From assembly GCA_016081115.2 (NCBI GenBank), contig CM071924.1, positions 91,774,616 through 91,838,615 on the forward strand: a DNA stretch of 64,000 nt. The letters are read 5' to 3'. Position 1 is the stretch's first letter; each line of letters begins with the position of its first letter. The DNA is from Rehmannia glutinosa. Lineage: Eukaryota; Streptophyta; Magnoliopsida; Lamiales; Orobanchaceae. A program made the translations under genes and the position numbers. The notes under the pieces are model-generated. The model worked only from the letters and a program-made list of their open reading frames with translations, searched no databases and was not told the DNA's origin. Shown here piece after piece: positions 22,600-32,209 of this stretch.

Positions 22600-24689
22600 T
22601 GTGACGCCCACCCCTACTACTACACTACTAAGCAACATAAAGAGTGAAATTTGACAACGTAAACCCTATATACCTGTACATTTTTTTTTACCTGTGATAT
22701 TTTAACAACTAACAAGCAAGATCACTTTACTTATAAGAAAATGACAACCCATATCTACAAGCAAAAGAGGTAACAAACCCTGTATTAAACATAACAACCT
22801 CCATGTGACCACACTCATAACCCACATCACCCATCTATTTATATATACATATTTACATGAGAGTTTCAAAAGAGGGTACAACCTTAAACCAAAATATAAT
22901 ACAGGACCAAAAAGGGAAAAGTGACCCATCAACATAGCCCAACAGTTAAATCATCCATGTACATGTCCTCAATAACTTGTAGGAGCTCCAAAGAAACCGC
23001 CCTTGATGTGCCTCGGAAATCCAAAGATCACCAGACTCACCTACAATGCATGAACTACATGAGCTAAAGCTCAATAAGTAAAAATCATGCATGTCAATGA
23101 AATGATATGAAATACATAAGTAATTGAGTCCAAGATACTCTTTCGAGAATGCATGCCGATGAAATAAAGTATTTCAGCCAAATTCCTTTTTCTTTTATCG
23201 GGCCCTTGACCCTCTACTACGCACCGGAAAGAGCTCAATATCAATTTTCAAATGGCCAATAACCAATTGACACAGACGAGGGCCCATCCTCTTGTGACCG
23301 GATGTCCGCCTCATGCCCGCACCCGCGATCCACAAGAAGTCATCCCACTCGCTGCACCAACCATAAGGGTACTATCAAGTGGACCATCCTCCCGTGACCA
23401 CCAGACGTCCGCCTCATGCCTGCCCCTGCGATCCTCCGGAAAGTCATCCCACTTGCGGTACCCAAAACATCATATACATAAGCCACACAGGCCTCGGTGC
23501 ACTAGTAGCGGCCAACCAAAATGTTTTCTTTTCAAAAAATCATGTCGTGCATGCCTCATCTCAACAATACTCATATATTGTGCATGCACGTGCAAATGCC
23601 AATGAATGACATGCTCAATAAAACAATAATCATCACACTCCAATATCCACCAAGCAACATATGAACATCAAGGTTTCCATAATGCATCCATCAAGATACA
23701 AGAATCCCATTAGTATCAATAAGACAGGAAATACTATGTTCATGCATTGTAGTTGCAGATGGATTTTCACTTACCTTACGAGTTTTTGCCTCACTTACAG
23801 GTTTGTTACGGTAACTCCCCAACCTCGAGTTTTAATAATCTGTAATGACATAAAATGTTAATTTCCAATATTCAATTAACAAGTTTATTATCCTCATTTT
23901 ATGAGTGACCCTAAATATTAATTAATTTAACTAGTTTAGTCATCGAATTTACTTATTCGAATCCTGTAAGAAACTTTATATCTTAATTTTAACTTGCTAA
24001 ACTATCAAGCTTTATCCTATAATCTAAAACTCAAAACTTCCTTCTTTGCAAAATATAACTTAAATATATTAGAAAAGTAAGAGGCATATATTCTAATTAA
24101 GACTGATACTCCTAACCCCTGTACGTGAACATCTAATATAAATATATGCATGATTTCTCATCATTCTATTACAAATTCAATTAATACAATTGAAATAAAT
24201 AGAGAACTATTCAGACATGCTAAAATTGAAATCGACACATAAGCAACCTTGTTGGATATTTATTTAACTAAACCAAAAGAGAAAGATAGCTAGCTTTGAC
24301 ACTTACCTATTGCTCCGTAATTTATCTGCCGCCATATATTATTATTACTCATCTCTCTTGTGCTTCAACCATATGAGTGTTTTGTGTTCGTCTGAGGAAG
24401 TGTTTTCTTTTCCTCTTTTTTTCCTTTTTAATTGATATCCACAATATCAACCTCAGTATATTTAAGGCGGTCATAATACATATACGTGTATGGATTCTAT
24501 CTTAGCTACGTGTTATGTGAGTAACATATATGTGCAGGTAAGGTGTAGTTTAGAAATATATATAAAGTTCAGATATATATTACAAATTTATTTATTAGTT
24601 AATTACCTATACTAATTACGTGTGTAAAGATATGCTAAGCTTTATCTCTTATATTTATTTAATCTGCTATATCTCATTATCAATGTGTG

Positions 24690-24720
<31 letters not shown>

Positions 24721-25264
24721 GTACATGTGCATATGTACAATGTGTATGAATATATGTATATATATTATGCATGATTAATAAATGATTCCTTATTTTTATT
24801 CATAAGGCCCTAATTTATCTTCAAATTATAATTTTAACCCACTTTTCCATATATATATATATATATTAATAAAACTATTAATCTTAAATATCATAACATC
24901 TTAGTATCAAATTCTCGATCAGAAATTACATTAACCCGTTCAATCAATTTGATCGCATTTTGTATTTTCCGATACACACATTGTTACCACTTTTCATGCC
25001 TAAATTTACCACGTGTATCTTTGTAACTTTTTGAATAGCTACCACGTGTAACTTAATAGCTAGCATCTAATAGTCCGATAACTAAATACTATTTTTTTAA
25101 CTACTTAAATTAGTAATCCAACGGCTAATCACTATAAGTGAGTTCCAAAATTATAAAACTAGCCATGTCGTATATAATAGTGAGATTATGCTAAAAGCAC
25201 ATAACCAACGTGTAATGCAGGAAATATATTGGCCAGGTGAGTAGTGAGAGACTCGGGTATTACA
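22600..25264. repeat. Solo LTR, 2665 bases, with 5-base target duplication
   Basis: Begins TGTGACGCCC and ends GGGTATTACA, near-inverted ends as in long Del/Tekay LTRs. Flanked by TGGTG on both sides (22595-22599 and 25265-25269). No primer site, polypurine tract or coding sequence lies within, so this is one LTR left by recombination between two. It contains a TA microsatellite (24696-24720). Orientation cannot be fixed because the ends are nearly symmetrical. Confidence 0.75.
24696..24720. repeat. TA microsatellite
   Basis: About 12 TA units inside the solo LTR. A shorter ATAT run is at 24850-24866. Confidence 0.9.
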
Positions 25265-25430
25265 TGGTGTTGTAAAAAAAGTCCGCTCAATGACAACGGT
25301 TTAAATCCGTTGTCGTTAATAATAAGACAACGGTTATAATCCGTTGTCATTGAGCGGACTTTTTTTACAACACCATTTATGACAACGCCTGATTATTGTA
25401 ATACACAACAGATTATATTCATTGTGGTTT

Positions 25431-26139
25431 TGAAGTATTACAACAGTTTTACAAGCTATAATAACCGTCGTAATTTTGGACCGTGGGTAATGCATTTTCT
25501 ATTTGGTGTCTATTATTTTTTCACCTGTGGTAATATAAATTTTGATTTTATATATGCAAAAAACAAAACACAATACAAGAAAACAACATATAACTAATTA
25601 AAACAAAACATGACATTCAAGTACTTGTATTTAGTACATGTCTGCAAATGTTTAACAAAACAAATATATCAGAAAGGTATCTAATAACAAATATTTAACA
25701 AAACGTCTAACAAGTGTTCTCTAAAATGGATATTTTTTTTTCAGTAAAAATGGATATATTTCTATTTATATATTTGTGTGTACATTTATATTTATTTAAT
25801 TTTTTGGTTCTTTTCATGTGTAAATCATTCATTATCAATCAATAGATATTAATAATTTCGTTTGGGATAGGGTTTGTAAGAATTTCAGACTTGAGAGTGA
25901 AAGAATTCGATGGAGAGAAGTCAGATATATTCGCCTGTAGACCAAAAATTTTCCACGAATTGTCAAGTTTTTTGTCGGTGAAAGAGTTTTAAAGACGAAA
26001 TGGTTACCAGATATTCGGTGCCAATTTATTATTTTATTTTTTTATTAACAAAAAAGAGGATTTTAGCCATGAATTGGGTTAGTTCTTCTCAAAGTTTAGC
26101 CAAGAAATTGATATTTTAGTTGCAAACACTAATTCTGGT
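25431..26139. other. AT-rich sequence, possible CACTA internal remnant
   Basis: No gene. Phrases such as AGCCATGAATTGGG and AGCCAAGAAATTG at 26060-26110 resemble degraded subterminal repeats. Confidence 0.35.
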
Positions 26140-26151
26140 GACAAATTCTAA

Positions 26152-28479
26152 TTTTTTTTAAATAAATGCAAAATATTATTAAAAAGGAAAATATAGTGTA
26201 CTGCTTACAAGCCAAGCAACGAGCTTTAAAAAAAAAGGTCTCGTTAAAACCTATCAAAGTAAAACCCATTGGGAAAAACCTTTGATAGGAAAAAGAGTAC
26301 CCCATAAAAGAAACAACAGAAATAACTTAAAATCTCAATCGAAATGATGGACGTTTATTTCTAGAGGATTTTCGAAGGACATTGGCATGTGTTTGTGTTG
26401 CACGTGCTTGAGTATCCTCCTGATGGTCTGTTGTGTCCTGTGGAATATGGGCCCAAGATCCTCCAGCCACAATTGCCATAGCGTTCATAGCTTCTGACGA
26501 ATCACTTAAGTGAATGACAATCGGGCTTGATTGAAGAGTCGCATAACTTGGTCTTTAAATCTTCCAATTTGTCTGCATCATCTTGATCGTCTTCATCCGC
26601 CATATCTGACCAACTTTCCGGGCAGCAACAACTATAGCCTTGAACCCCTCAGAAGGATCATTGGAGCTAAGGACATAATCATTAAAAGGAAGGCTATTTG
26701 AAACTATTTTCATTCCACGTTGCAAATTAGCGTGTCCATGTTTATCCAAATTTGTTGCCTGGCAGCTTGATAAGGAACCATGGCTCTATCTCGAGTTGCT
26801 AGTATTATATTAAAAGCCATAATGTCAGATTCTCATTATCGATTTTTGCTCCAAATTCGATTATCACATGCCACATCATCCGAATCAACACCTTAACATC
26901 AAAAGAATTCTTAGTGTGAATACGTGAAGAAGAAGGTTCACCCTCCTTAACACGACCTTGATGACCCGCATTTCCCATGGAGTCATCAACGGCCTTGCCC
27001 TTGTCCTGCTGCACCGGACGGTAAACTTTACGGACCCGGAACGACCCCATTACATAGAATTCGGACGTGCCGTTGATGTCCTGGGATGTCCCTGGTCAGG
27101 AGAGGCGCGCCTTTCAGTGGTTGAGTTACCTGCGGGAGTAATACGGCAAGAAACCGTCGAATGTCCCGTTACCCTGCATTTTGAACAAAATTCCGGTAAT
27201 TTCTCATAAGTAACTGACACAAAGGAACACTGGCCAACCCGTTCTACCATGATGTGCTCCTCCAATGGTTTCTGACAGATCAATATCCACTAATACCTGA
27301 ATGGAATACCCCAAAGAGCTGTCAGCGATCGTTGATCAATCTGTAACGGATTTCCAATTGCACTGGCGATCTCCAAGATGGTATTAGGATCCCAGTACTG
27401 CAAACCGAGCTCAAAGATTCGGACCCAAACACTTGTCACCTACGTGTGTACCTTGTACGGATTGAAATCTGGGACCCATGGAGAAAGCCTAATAGTTCCC
27501 GAATTGAGTGCCCAATTAATACGTGTTTGGGCTCGAGCTCTATCCTGCGCATTCAAGAACTTGACACAAAAAAATCCCTTACCCAGGGGGATTAGTTTCC
27601 AATCATTTTTAATTCCCCATAAATCTGGTAGGCGTTTATGCAGAAGCATAGTCGCCCATGGTTTGTTACCCTGGCCCAAAATCTCCCTTCCAATCAATGA
27701 ATAAGTAAATTCGGAGGCGTTGTTGATAAACGTTTTCATCAATGGTAACTGAATAATAATCTCCCTTTCTAACAGGTTTAGGGATAGAATGGGATTTACC
27801 AGCAACAACATGCGAAAATGTTGTAAAATTACCTTGGGCCTGTGTCATCGAATCCATATCGTGGTGAGTACCTGAAACAATAGCAAAAGAATGGCCAAAA
27901 TGGGATTGAGCATTAGTATTATGAGTCGAATGTCGCGGGTTCGATTCATAATCGGATGTCATTGGGGGAGAGATTTCAGCAATCTGAGGTGCATCCTTGG
28001 AAACAGCTACTGGGCGGGGGCCTGTTGAAGGGATTCCATGCAGACGACAGACAGCGGCCCAGGGGTCATCACCCCCCTGTATAGCAGAATACTTTGGGGA
28101 GGGGACCACTGTTGCCTGAGTGTTGGCCTTTGAAGGAGAGGAGGGGACCACTGTTGTAACCACCTTGGGAGGGACCACAGTTGAAACCACATTAGGAGGG
28201 GGGACCGCTGCCAAGGGAACCACCTTTGATGAGTTCATGGCAGATGCAAGTAAGAGATTCGAAGGATCCATAGAGTAAACCCTTGCCGCAAAATCCACAT
28301 AAGACATAGGAGAACTCGTAGAGGAGAAAACCAACGGAGAACAAGATGTAGCAAAGGAACAGACATCATAACTGGCGGCTTGTATCCCAATGCCGGGGAA
28401 AGCCGCCGGAAAAGTCATGGAGGCACGACCCTAGGGTTTGGGAGAAGAGAGAGAAGAGAGCATCCTAGGGTTTTTTCAT
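26152..28479 (-). mobile_element. Short non-autonomous LINE carrying only an ORF1-like gene
   Basis: Bounded by the perfect 12-base direct repeat GACAAATTCTAA at 26140-26151 and 28480-28491. The minus strand starts at 28479 with AAAAAACCCTAGGATG-like leader and ends at a poly(A), seen as T8 at 26152-26159. Coding content is an ORF1 with a DUF4283-like domain and a CCHC-type knuckle. There is no endonuclease or RT, so it is an internally deleted or 3'-joined L1 derivative that must have moved with enzymes supplied from elsewhere. Confidence 0.75.
26810..28418 (-). pseudogene. LINE ORF1-like protein (DUF4283 and zinc knuckle), frameshifted
   Basis: Starts at 28418 (MTFPAAFPGIG) with about 150 residues of Pro/Ser/Val-rich low complexity, followed by VDSMTQAQGN-like text and FSHVVAGKSHSIP. 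A frame change near 27700 leads to the DUF4283-like region (EFTYSLIGREILGQG, LPDLWGIKNDW, WALNSGTIRLSPWVP). After another break near 27300 comes the knuckle FCSKCRVTGHSTVSC (C-x2-C-x4-H-x4-C). Stops occur between segments. In L1 elements this protein binds RNA. Confidence 0.75.
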
Positions 28480-28535
28480 GACAAATTCTAAATTTGCTGC
28501 AATATTTTTTCACTATTTCAATTTTGCTTCTAGTG

Positions 28536-28900
28536 TGTGTAACAAAATATGTGTACATTTAGCACATATTTGTAAATTTTTGATACAAAATGAAATAGTA
28601 AATTGCAAATTGCAATAGATAATCGAAACTGCAATAAGTGTTATATTTTCGCATGCATGTTTTTAGAGTGCTATCTTTTCATGACTCGTCTTAGGCTTCA
28701 TTTGGATTCAACATGAATTTGGGCATGTTTTAAAATTGGTGAATAACGACTTTGGGCGTCTTTTAAATTGGACCGAGAAACACACACAAATTTCTTAGAC
28801 ATATTAAATAACTAATACATGAATTTGATTTTGTACAAATTGTCTGTAACGAACATTTTTTATTTTTTTAGTACAAGATCTTGGAGGTAGGACTCGTGGG
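28536..28900. other. AT-rich intergenic DNA
   Basis: No gene. From about 28862, GTACAAGATCTTGGAGG leads into the hAT MITE. With the MITE removed, the flanks join into a GTGGGATTTGATCCC phrase that could be the box B of a minus-strand SINE. Confidence 0.4.
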
Positions 28901-29166
28901 TACGTAGAGCTAGCAATGTGTCGTGTCGGGCTTTCAAAAAAGTTCGGTCCGAGTCGTGCCGCGAATATATATGGTCCAGTCCAGTCCATGCATGTGTGTA
29001 TTATACACACAAAACTATCATGTCGAGCTAAAAAACGGGCTAACTCCAGCCCATGGGCCAAATAGGACCGAATTTTTTTCGGGCCTAGAAAATCATGGCC
29101 CAGTCCAGCCCAAATCTCGGGTCGGTCGGACCATCCCACGGGCCGAACTACATTTTGCTAGCTCTA
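28901..29166. mobile_element. hAT-type MITE, 266 bases
   Basis: Ends TACGTAGAGCTAGCAATG and CATTTTGCTAGCTCTA form inverted GAGCTAGCAA termini. Flanks CTCGTGGG (28893-28900) and CTAGTGGG (29167-29174) match at 7 of 8, the 8-base duplication expected for hAT. The interior is rich in CGGGCC/GGCCC phrases, and no transposase is present. Confidence 0.65.
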
Positions 29167-29317
29167 CTAGTGGGATTTGATCCCAGTGTCAATAGCCTGA
29201 AATACGATTGCTCAACCAACCAAAATACAATCAATTTATGTCTCTAATAATGGACTTGAGTTGCAGCAGAAGCGTAATAAAAAGTCACGTTTTATTTTGT
29301 TAACCTAGAATTTAAAG

Positions 29318-29545
29318 GTTGCAGAAATCGATAGGTGCTAGCCGAGCGGCAGACCAGTGCTTAGCGGAGTTAACGCCTAGGAAAACAACTATTTTAACTT
29401 TTTTTTTGGGCCAATTTTTGACCAAATTTTGGCCTCATAGTCTGCCTAGGCATGCGTCTAGGCCTTGTTTCCCACTGAGACGATTTTTTTCAGTGATTTA
29501 GCCGGATTACCTCATTCTAAGGGCGCCTAAGTCGATTTTTACAAC
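29318..29545. mobile_element. MITE with GTTGxAxAAATCGA termini
   Basis: Left end GTTGCAGAAATCGATAGG and right end (reverse complement) GTTGTAAAAATCGACTTAGG form imperfect inverted repeats. The interior has GCCTAGG phrases (29377, 29442, 29457). No clear target duplication; superfamily uncertain. Confidence 0.5.
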
Positions 29546-29637
29546 ACTGATATACATATATATTATGAGATATATGTATTTGACGTGTACGTATATGTAC
29601 AATACAAATTATAACATTAATTAGAGATCGTTTATAT

Positions 29638-29760
29638 TGTAGCTTAGTGGTTAGGTATTTGTAAAATTCAACATGTGTCTGCGTTCGATTCCCACTTCCT
29701 TTCCCTCAAAAAATTCGTACTCAACAAGTAATATTAACTTAGAATACAAGAAATGATCAG
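29638..29760 (+). mobile_element. tRNA-derived SINE-like unit
   Basis: TAGCTTAGTGG (29640-29650) fits the pol III box A consensus TRGCNNAGYNGG, and GTTCGATTCCC (29683-29693) fits box B, 32 bases apart as in tRNA-derived promoters. It does not fold as an intact tRNA (no matching acceptor stem seen). The 3' end is unclear; a CAAAAAATTC stretch follows. Confidence 0.45.
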
Positions 29761-30199
29761 GTTTATTTAAATCGATCAATAGGCAAGGAAACAAATGAAC
29801 CAAAAACTTTTACTTTACCAACTCTTTTACTATATTTTGTCTTTAAAGGGCATTAAATTCTCATCCTTAAAGTTTTTATATTAGAACAATATTTTAAGAT
29901 TAGGTCTTTTCCTCTATCCACCTAGTCAACCCCCCACCCCTCCCAACATAACTCCCACTCCAAGCCGCGGAATTGATCTTTACCATTTCTTTCTACCTTA
30001 ACCGATCAAAGTTGTCGGATAAAGCCAAATCAAACAGGGTTGATTCGATGACACCCACTTGGGTGGCACCCAAGGGGGTTTTTGCTATTACAAAGAAAAA
30101 TCTTGCTATTACCGAATACATGGTGATGTTAATGTAATTTGATTTGGTTTTAATCAATAATTAAAAAATACGAACAGATAGATAATTCTCGGATAAATT
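29761..30199. other. Intergenic DNA left of the viral insertion
   Basis: AT-rich. Contains a C-run (29929-29943) and a short self-complementary CACTTGGGTGGCACCCAAG at about 30056. No gene. The left integration point of the viral sequence lies somewhere between about 30.1 and 30.3 kb and cannot be placed exactly. Confidence 0.4.
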
Positions 30200-30399
30200 T
30201 TCCCAAGATTAGAACATCTTGTACCTTGATTATATTTTCGCTATTTTCGCTCCTTTTGTCTCTCGTATTTCTTCTGCGTTTTCATCAATCCGAGAAGGTA
30301 CTATTCGCGCCTTACCTCGCATGTGCTAGTTTCCTAAAATTTGGACTATTCGGATGTATTTGCGTAGTAAAATGAACATTTGGTAGATGAAAAACAACT

Positions 30400-30405
30400 T
30401 TTATT
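30400..30405 (-). terminator. Viral-type poly(A) signal AATAAA
   Basis: AATAAA on the minus strand lies about 170 bases downstream of the viral TATA box. In caulimovirids the poly(A) signal follows the RNA start by a similar distance, which yields terminally redundant RNA. Confidence 0.6.
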
Positions 30406-30559
30406 CAAAGAAATATATTACAAGGATACAAGAGTTCTTCTCCATAAGGAAAAGTTCCCTGAATTTCTATCCGCCGAAGGCTTTTCTTAGCTACACATAT
30501 TGAAAGGAAAGATACAAGGTGAGATTGGTTGTGTGTGAATTTCGGATACCTCTCTCCTA

Positions 30560-30640
30560 AACTATGAAGTCCTTTTATAGATGAAGGATACTTCAAAAAA
30601 AACGTCATGCATGACGATTTTCTCATCTCCCATGTGAGCT
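30560..30640 (-). promoter_or_regulatory. Caulimovirus-type promoter: TATA box with TGACG palindrome
   Basis: On the minus strand, CTATAAAAGG (30580-30571) is preceded by CGTCATGCATGACG (inside 30601-30616). This is an inverted pair of TGACG motifs like the as-1 element bound by TGA/bZIP factors in caulimovirus promoters. It sits between the end of the transactivator ORF and the poly(A) signal, exactly where the full-length RNA promoter is expected. Confidence 0.65.
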
Positions 30641-30741
30641 GTTAGTTCACATGTCCTTGTCTTCTTTTATCCGAGCCCACCCATGTGAGCGCTCAGTGAT
30701 GGTTCACATGTCTTTTTCTTTTTTTGGCTGACGGTGAGTCT

Positions 30742-32200
30742 TCACTTCTTTGTATTCCCGTCAATCTCGGCTTTTTCTTTTTCATGTATGCAAAAATTGC
30801 ACTCATGTCTTTGTAGTTTTTCATGAGTAATTGACATGCGTAAGTAAGGGTCCGTTGCCCATGTGAAGTTGTCCTTTGTTGAATTTTTCTTCAAACCAAA
30901 GAATAGTCTCAATATCTTTTTGTAAATAATTTTTGGTGACCATGAGCACATGATGACCTTTTCTTTACAAAGAATTAACTTTAATATTGCTTTCATCATT
31001 TAATTTTAGCAATTTGTTAATCACTTTTTCTAATCCTCTAACACGAAGAGGAATGAGATCCTGTCTTTGTACAAAGATCGTTGTTTCCATCTGCTCGAGG
31101 GATGATAACTTGCTTGCTCCTAGCTATACCAATTTCGATATAATGATAAGGACTCATAAATTGTTCTTCTTCATCCGGTCGCATATTGTGCTAGAGACAC
31201 TTATGAAGATATTTCGATCCGCTTGTTTAAGGACCTTAGTTCGAAAGTCTTGATGGCTTTCTTGAATTCTTCAGGAATTCTTTGACCTCCAATAGATTTT
31301 TGAAGGATAAATATTTTTAACTAGTCCACAATTAAAAGCCTTGTAAACCGATTCTCGATCTCGCTCCTTCAATAAAATTGAAATAGCGATATCTTTTTTA
31401 TCGATGGTGAAAATCTTTCCTCTAGTAGAGATTTTGTACCAGCCTTTCGTGCTTTGGCAAAGATTTCAATGAAATCTCGATTTGAGAGATTAAATTTTTC
31501 TTTGTTTTCAAAGTTTGGTTCTTTGGGAATTGAATAAATTCTTCCCAATGTTTTCATTTTTTCCGGAGATTTCTTAAGCGCATCGAAAAAGTTTTCGGCT
31601 TAAGAGTCTCTTGTTCAGAAATGATTTCTAATGGTGCAGTACCAGCAGCAGTGGTAAAGCAATTAGCTTCATTTCTTGCTTCTGCAAAGGTTTTAAATTT
31701 TTTATGAACAACATTAAAACCTTTTATTGCAAATGAGGCTTTAGCCCAAGATGTATATATTCCAGGATTTGGTCCATTGAATACTACATAATAATTTTGC
31801 GGAGTTGGAATCTCCTTTTTCTCTTTCGAGAAAACTAAATCGTGAGATTTAGATTTTTGACTTGGGTGTTGAATCCCAATTCCAATGGAAGATGTTCCAG
31901 GACGTAACCCAGTAACAAAATCTTCTGGAGTAATAAGTTTTGTTGGAATAGCCAACTTTGGTGAGGTTTGTACCTCAGCTTTACTTTTTCCCAAAGTAAC
32001 AGGGATAACAGGATTTGGTAAGTCTTTACCGGAGACCTGTAGTTCCGGACTAGATTCATGATTTGCGGTATTGCTACTGTGACAAGTTCGTAATTAACCT
32101 TTTGTTCGCTCAAGTGAAGACTCGAGTAATTCCAGTTTTGCGCAGATAAACGCAATTCGGTTTCAAGAACCTTATTTTTGAGACGGTTGTCCGATTTCAT
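30742..32200 (-). pseudogene. Endogenous caulimovirus transactivator/inclusion-body protein, broken
   Basis: Begins near 32200 with a helical N-terminal part. After a frame change near 32000 comes the segment at 31994-31554 with the viroplasmin/RNase H1 N-terminal type motif YYVVFNGPNPGIYTSW, followed by an AEARNEAN phrase. More frames follow at 31557-31369 and 30999-30742, the last containing HECNFC. The family forms viral inclusion bodies and promotes reinitiation on the polycistronic RNA. At least three breaks; inactive. Confidence 0.8.
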
Positions 32201-32209
32201 CCATCTGCT

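Larger units (their letters stand above)
22522..25430. mobile_element. Hairpin MITE-like element (CACTA-type start) split by a solo LTR
   Basis: Starts CACTACAAGAATTTCGC. Sequence from 22545 to 22599 plus 25270 to 25318 forms an inverted repeat with 25325-25426. Once the LTR is removed, the two arms of about 100 bases pair almost perfectly around a centre at about 25319. Arms contain ACAACGG..CCGTTGT units, the usual CACTA subterminal motif. The right terminus beyond 25426 has decayed and lacks a clear TTCTTGTAGTG. Confidence 0.6.
22339..28535. mobile_element. Possible CACTA-type element hosting three younger insertions
   Basis: Left boundary reads TACTACAGGGAAATTG and right boundary, reverse complemented, CACTAGAAGCAAAATTG, matching at about 11 of 16 positions. 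Inside the left edge are phrases such as TTTAGCAGCGAAATT, TTTAGCGAGGAAAT and TTTCCTCGCTAA, typical of CACTA subterminal repeats. The three-base flanks (ATA and TGT) do not match, so the outer limits are tentative. It contains a hairpin element with a CACTACAAGAA start, a solo LTR and a LINE. No transposase is present. Confidence 0.35.

Noticed and set aside
23252..23605. 117-codon plus-strand frame with repeated PPHARTRD-like phrases
   Set aside because: Lies within the solo LTR and is formed by two copies of a direct repeat of about 110 bases; no known domain.
22600..25264. Reading the TGTGACGCCC..GGGTATTACA unit as a complete retrotransposon
   Set aside because: No primer site, polypurine tract, second LTR or pol/gag frame is present; only a solo LTR fits.
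27378..27704. Plus-strand 108-codon frame
   Set aside because: Opposite strand of the LINE ORF1 DUF4283-like region.
29640..29693. tRNA gene
   Set aside because: Box A and B are present, but no acceptor, anticodon or T stem can be paired; a SINE origin is likelier.
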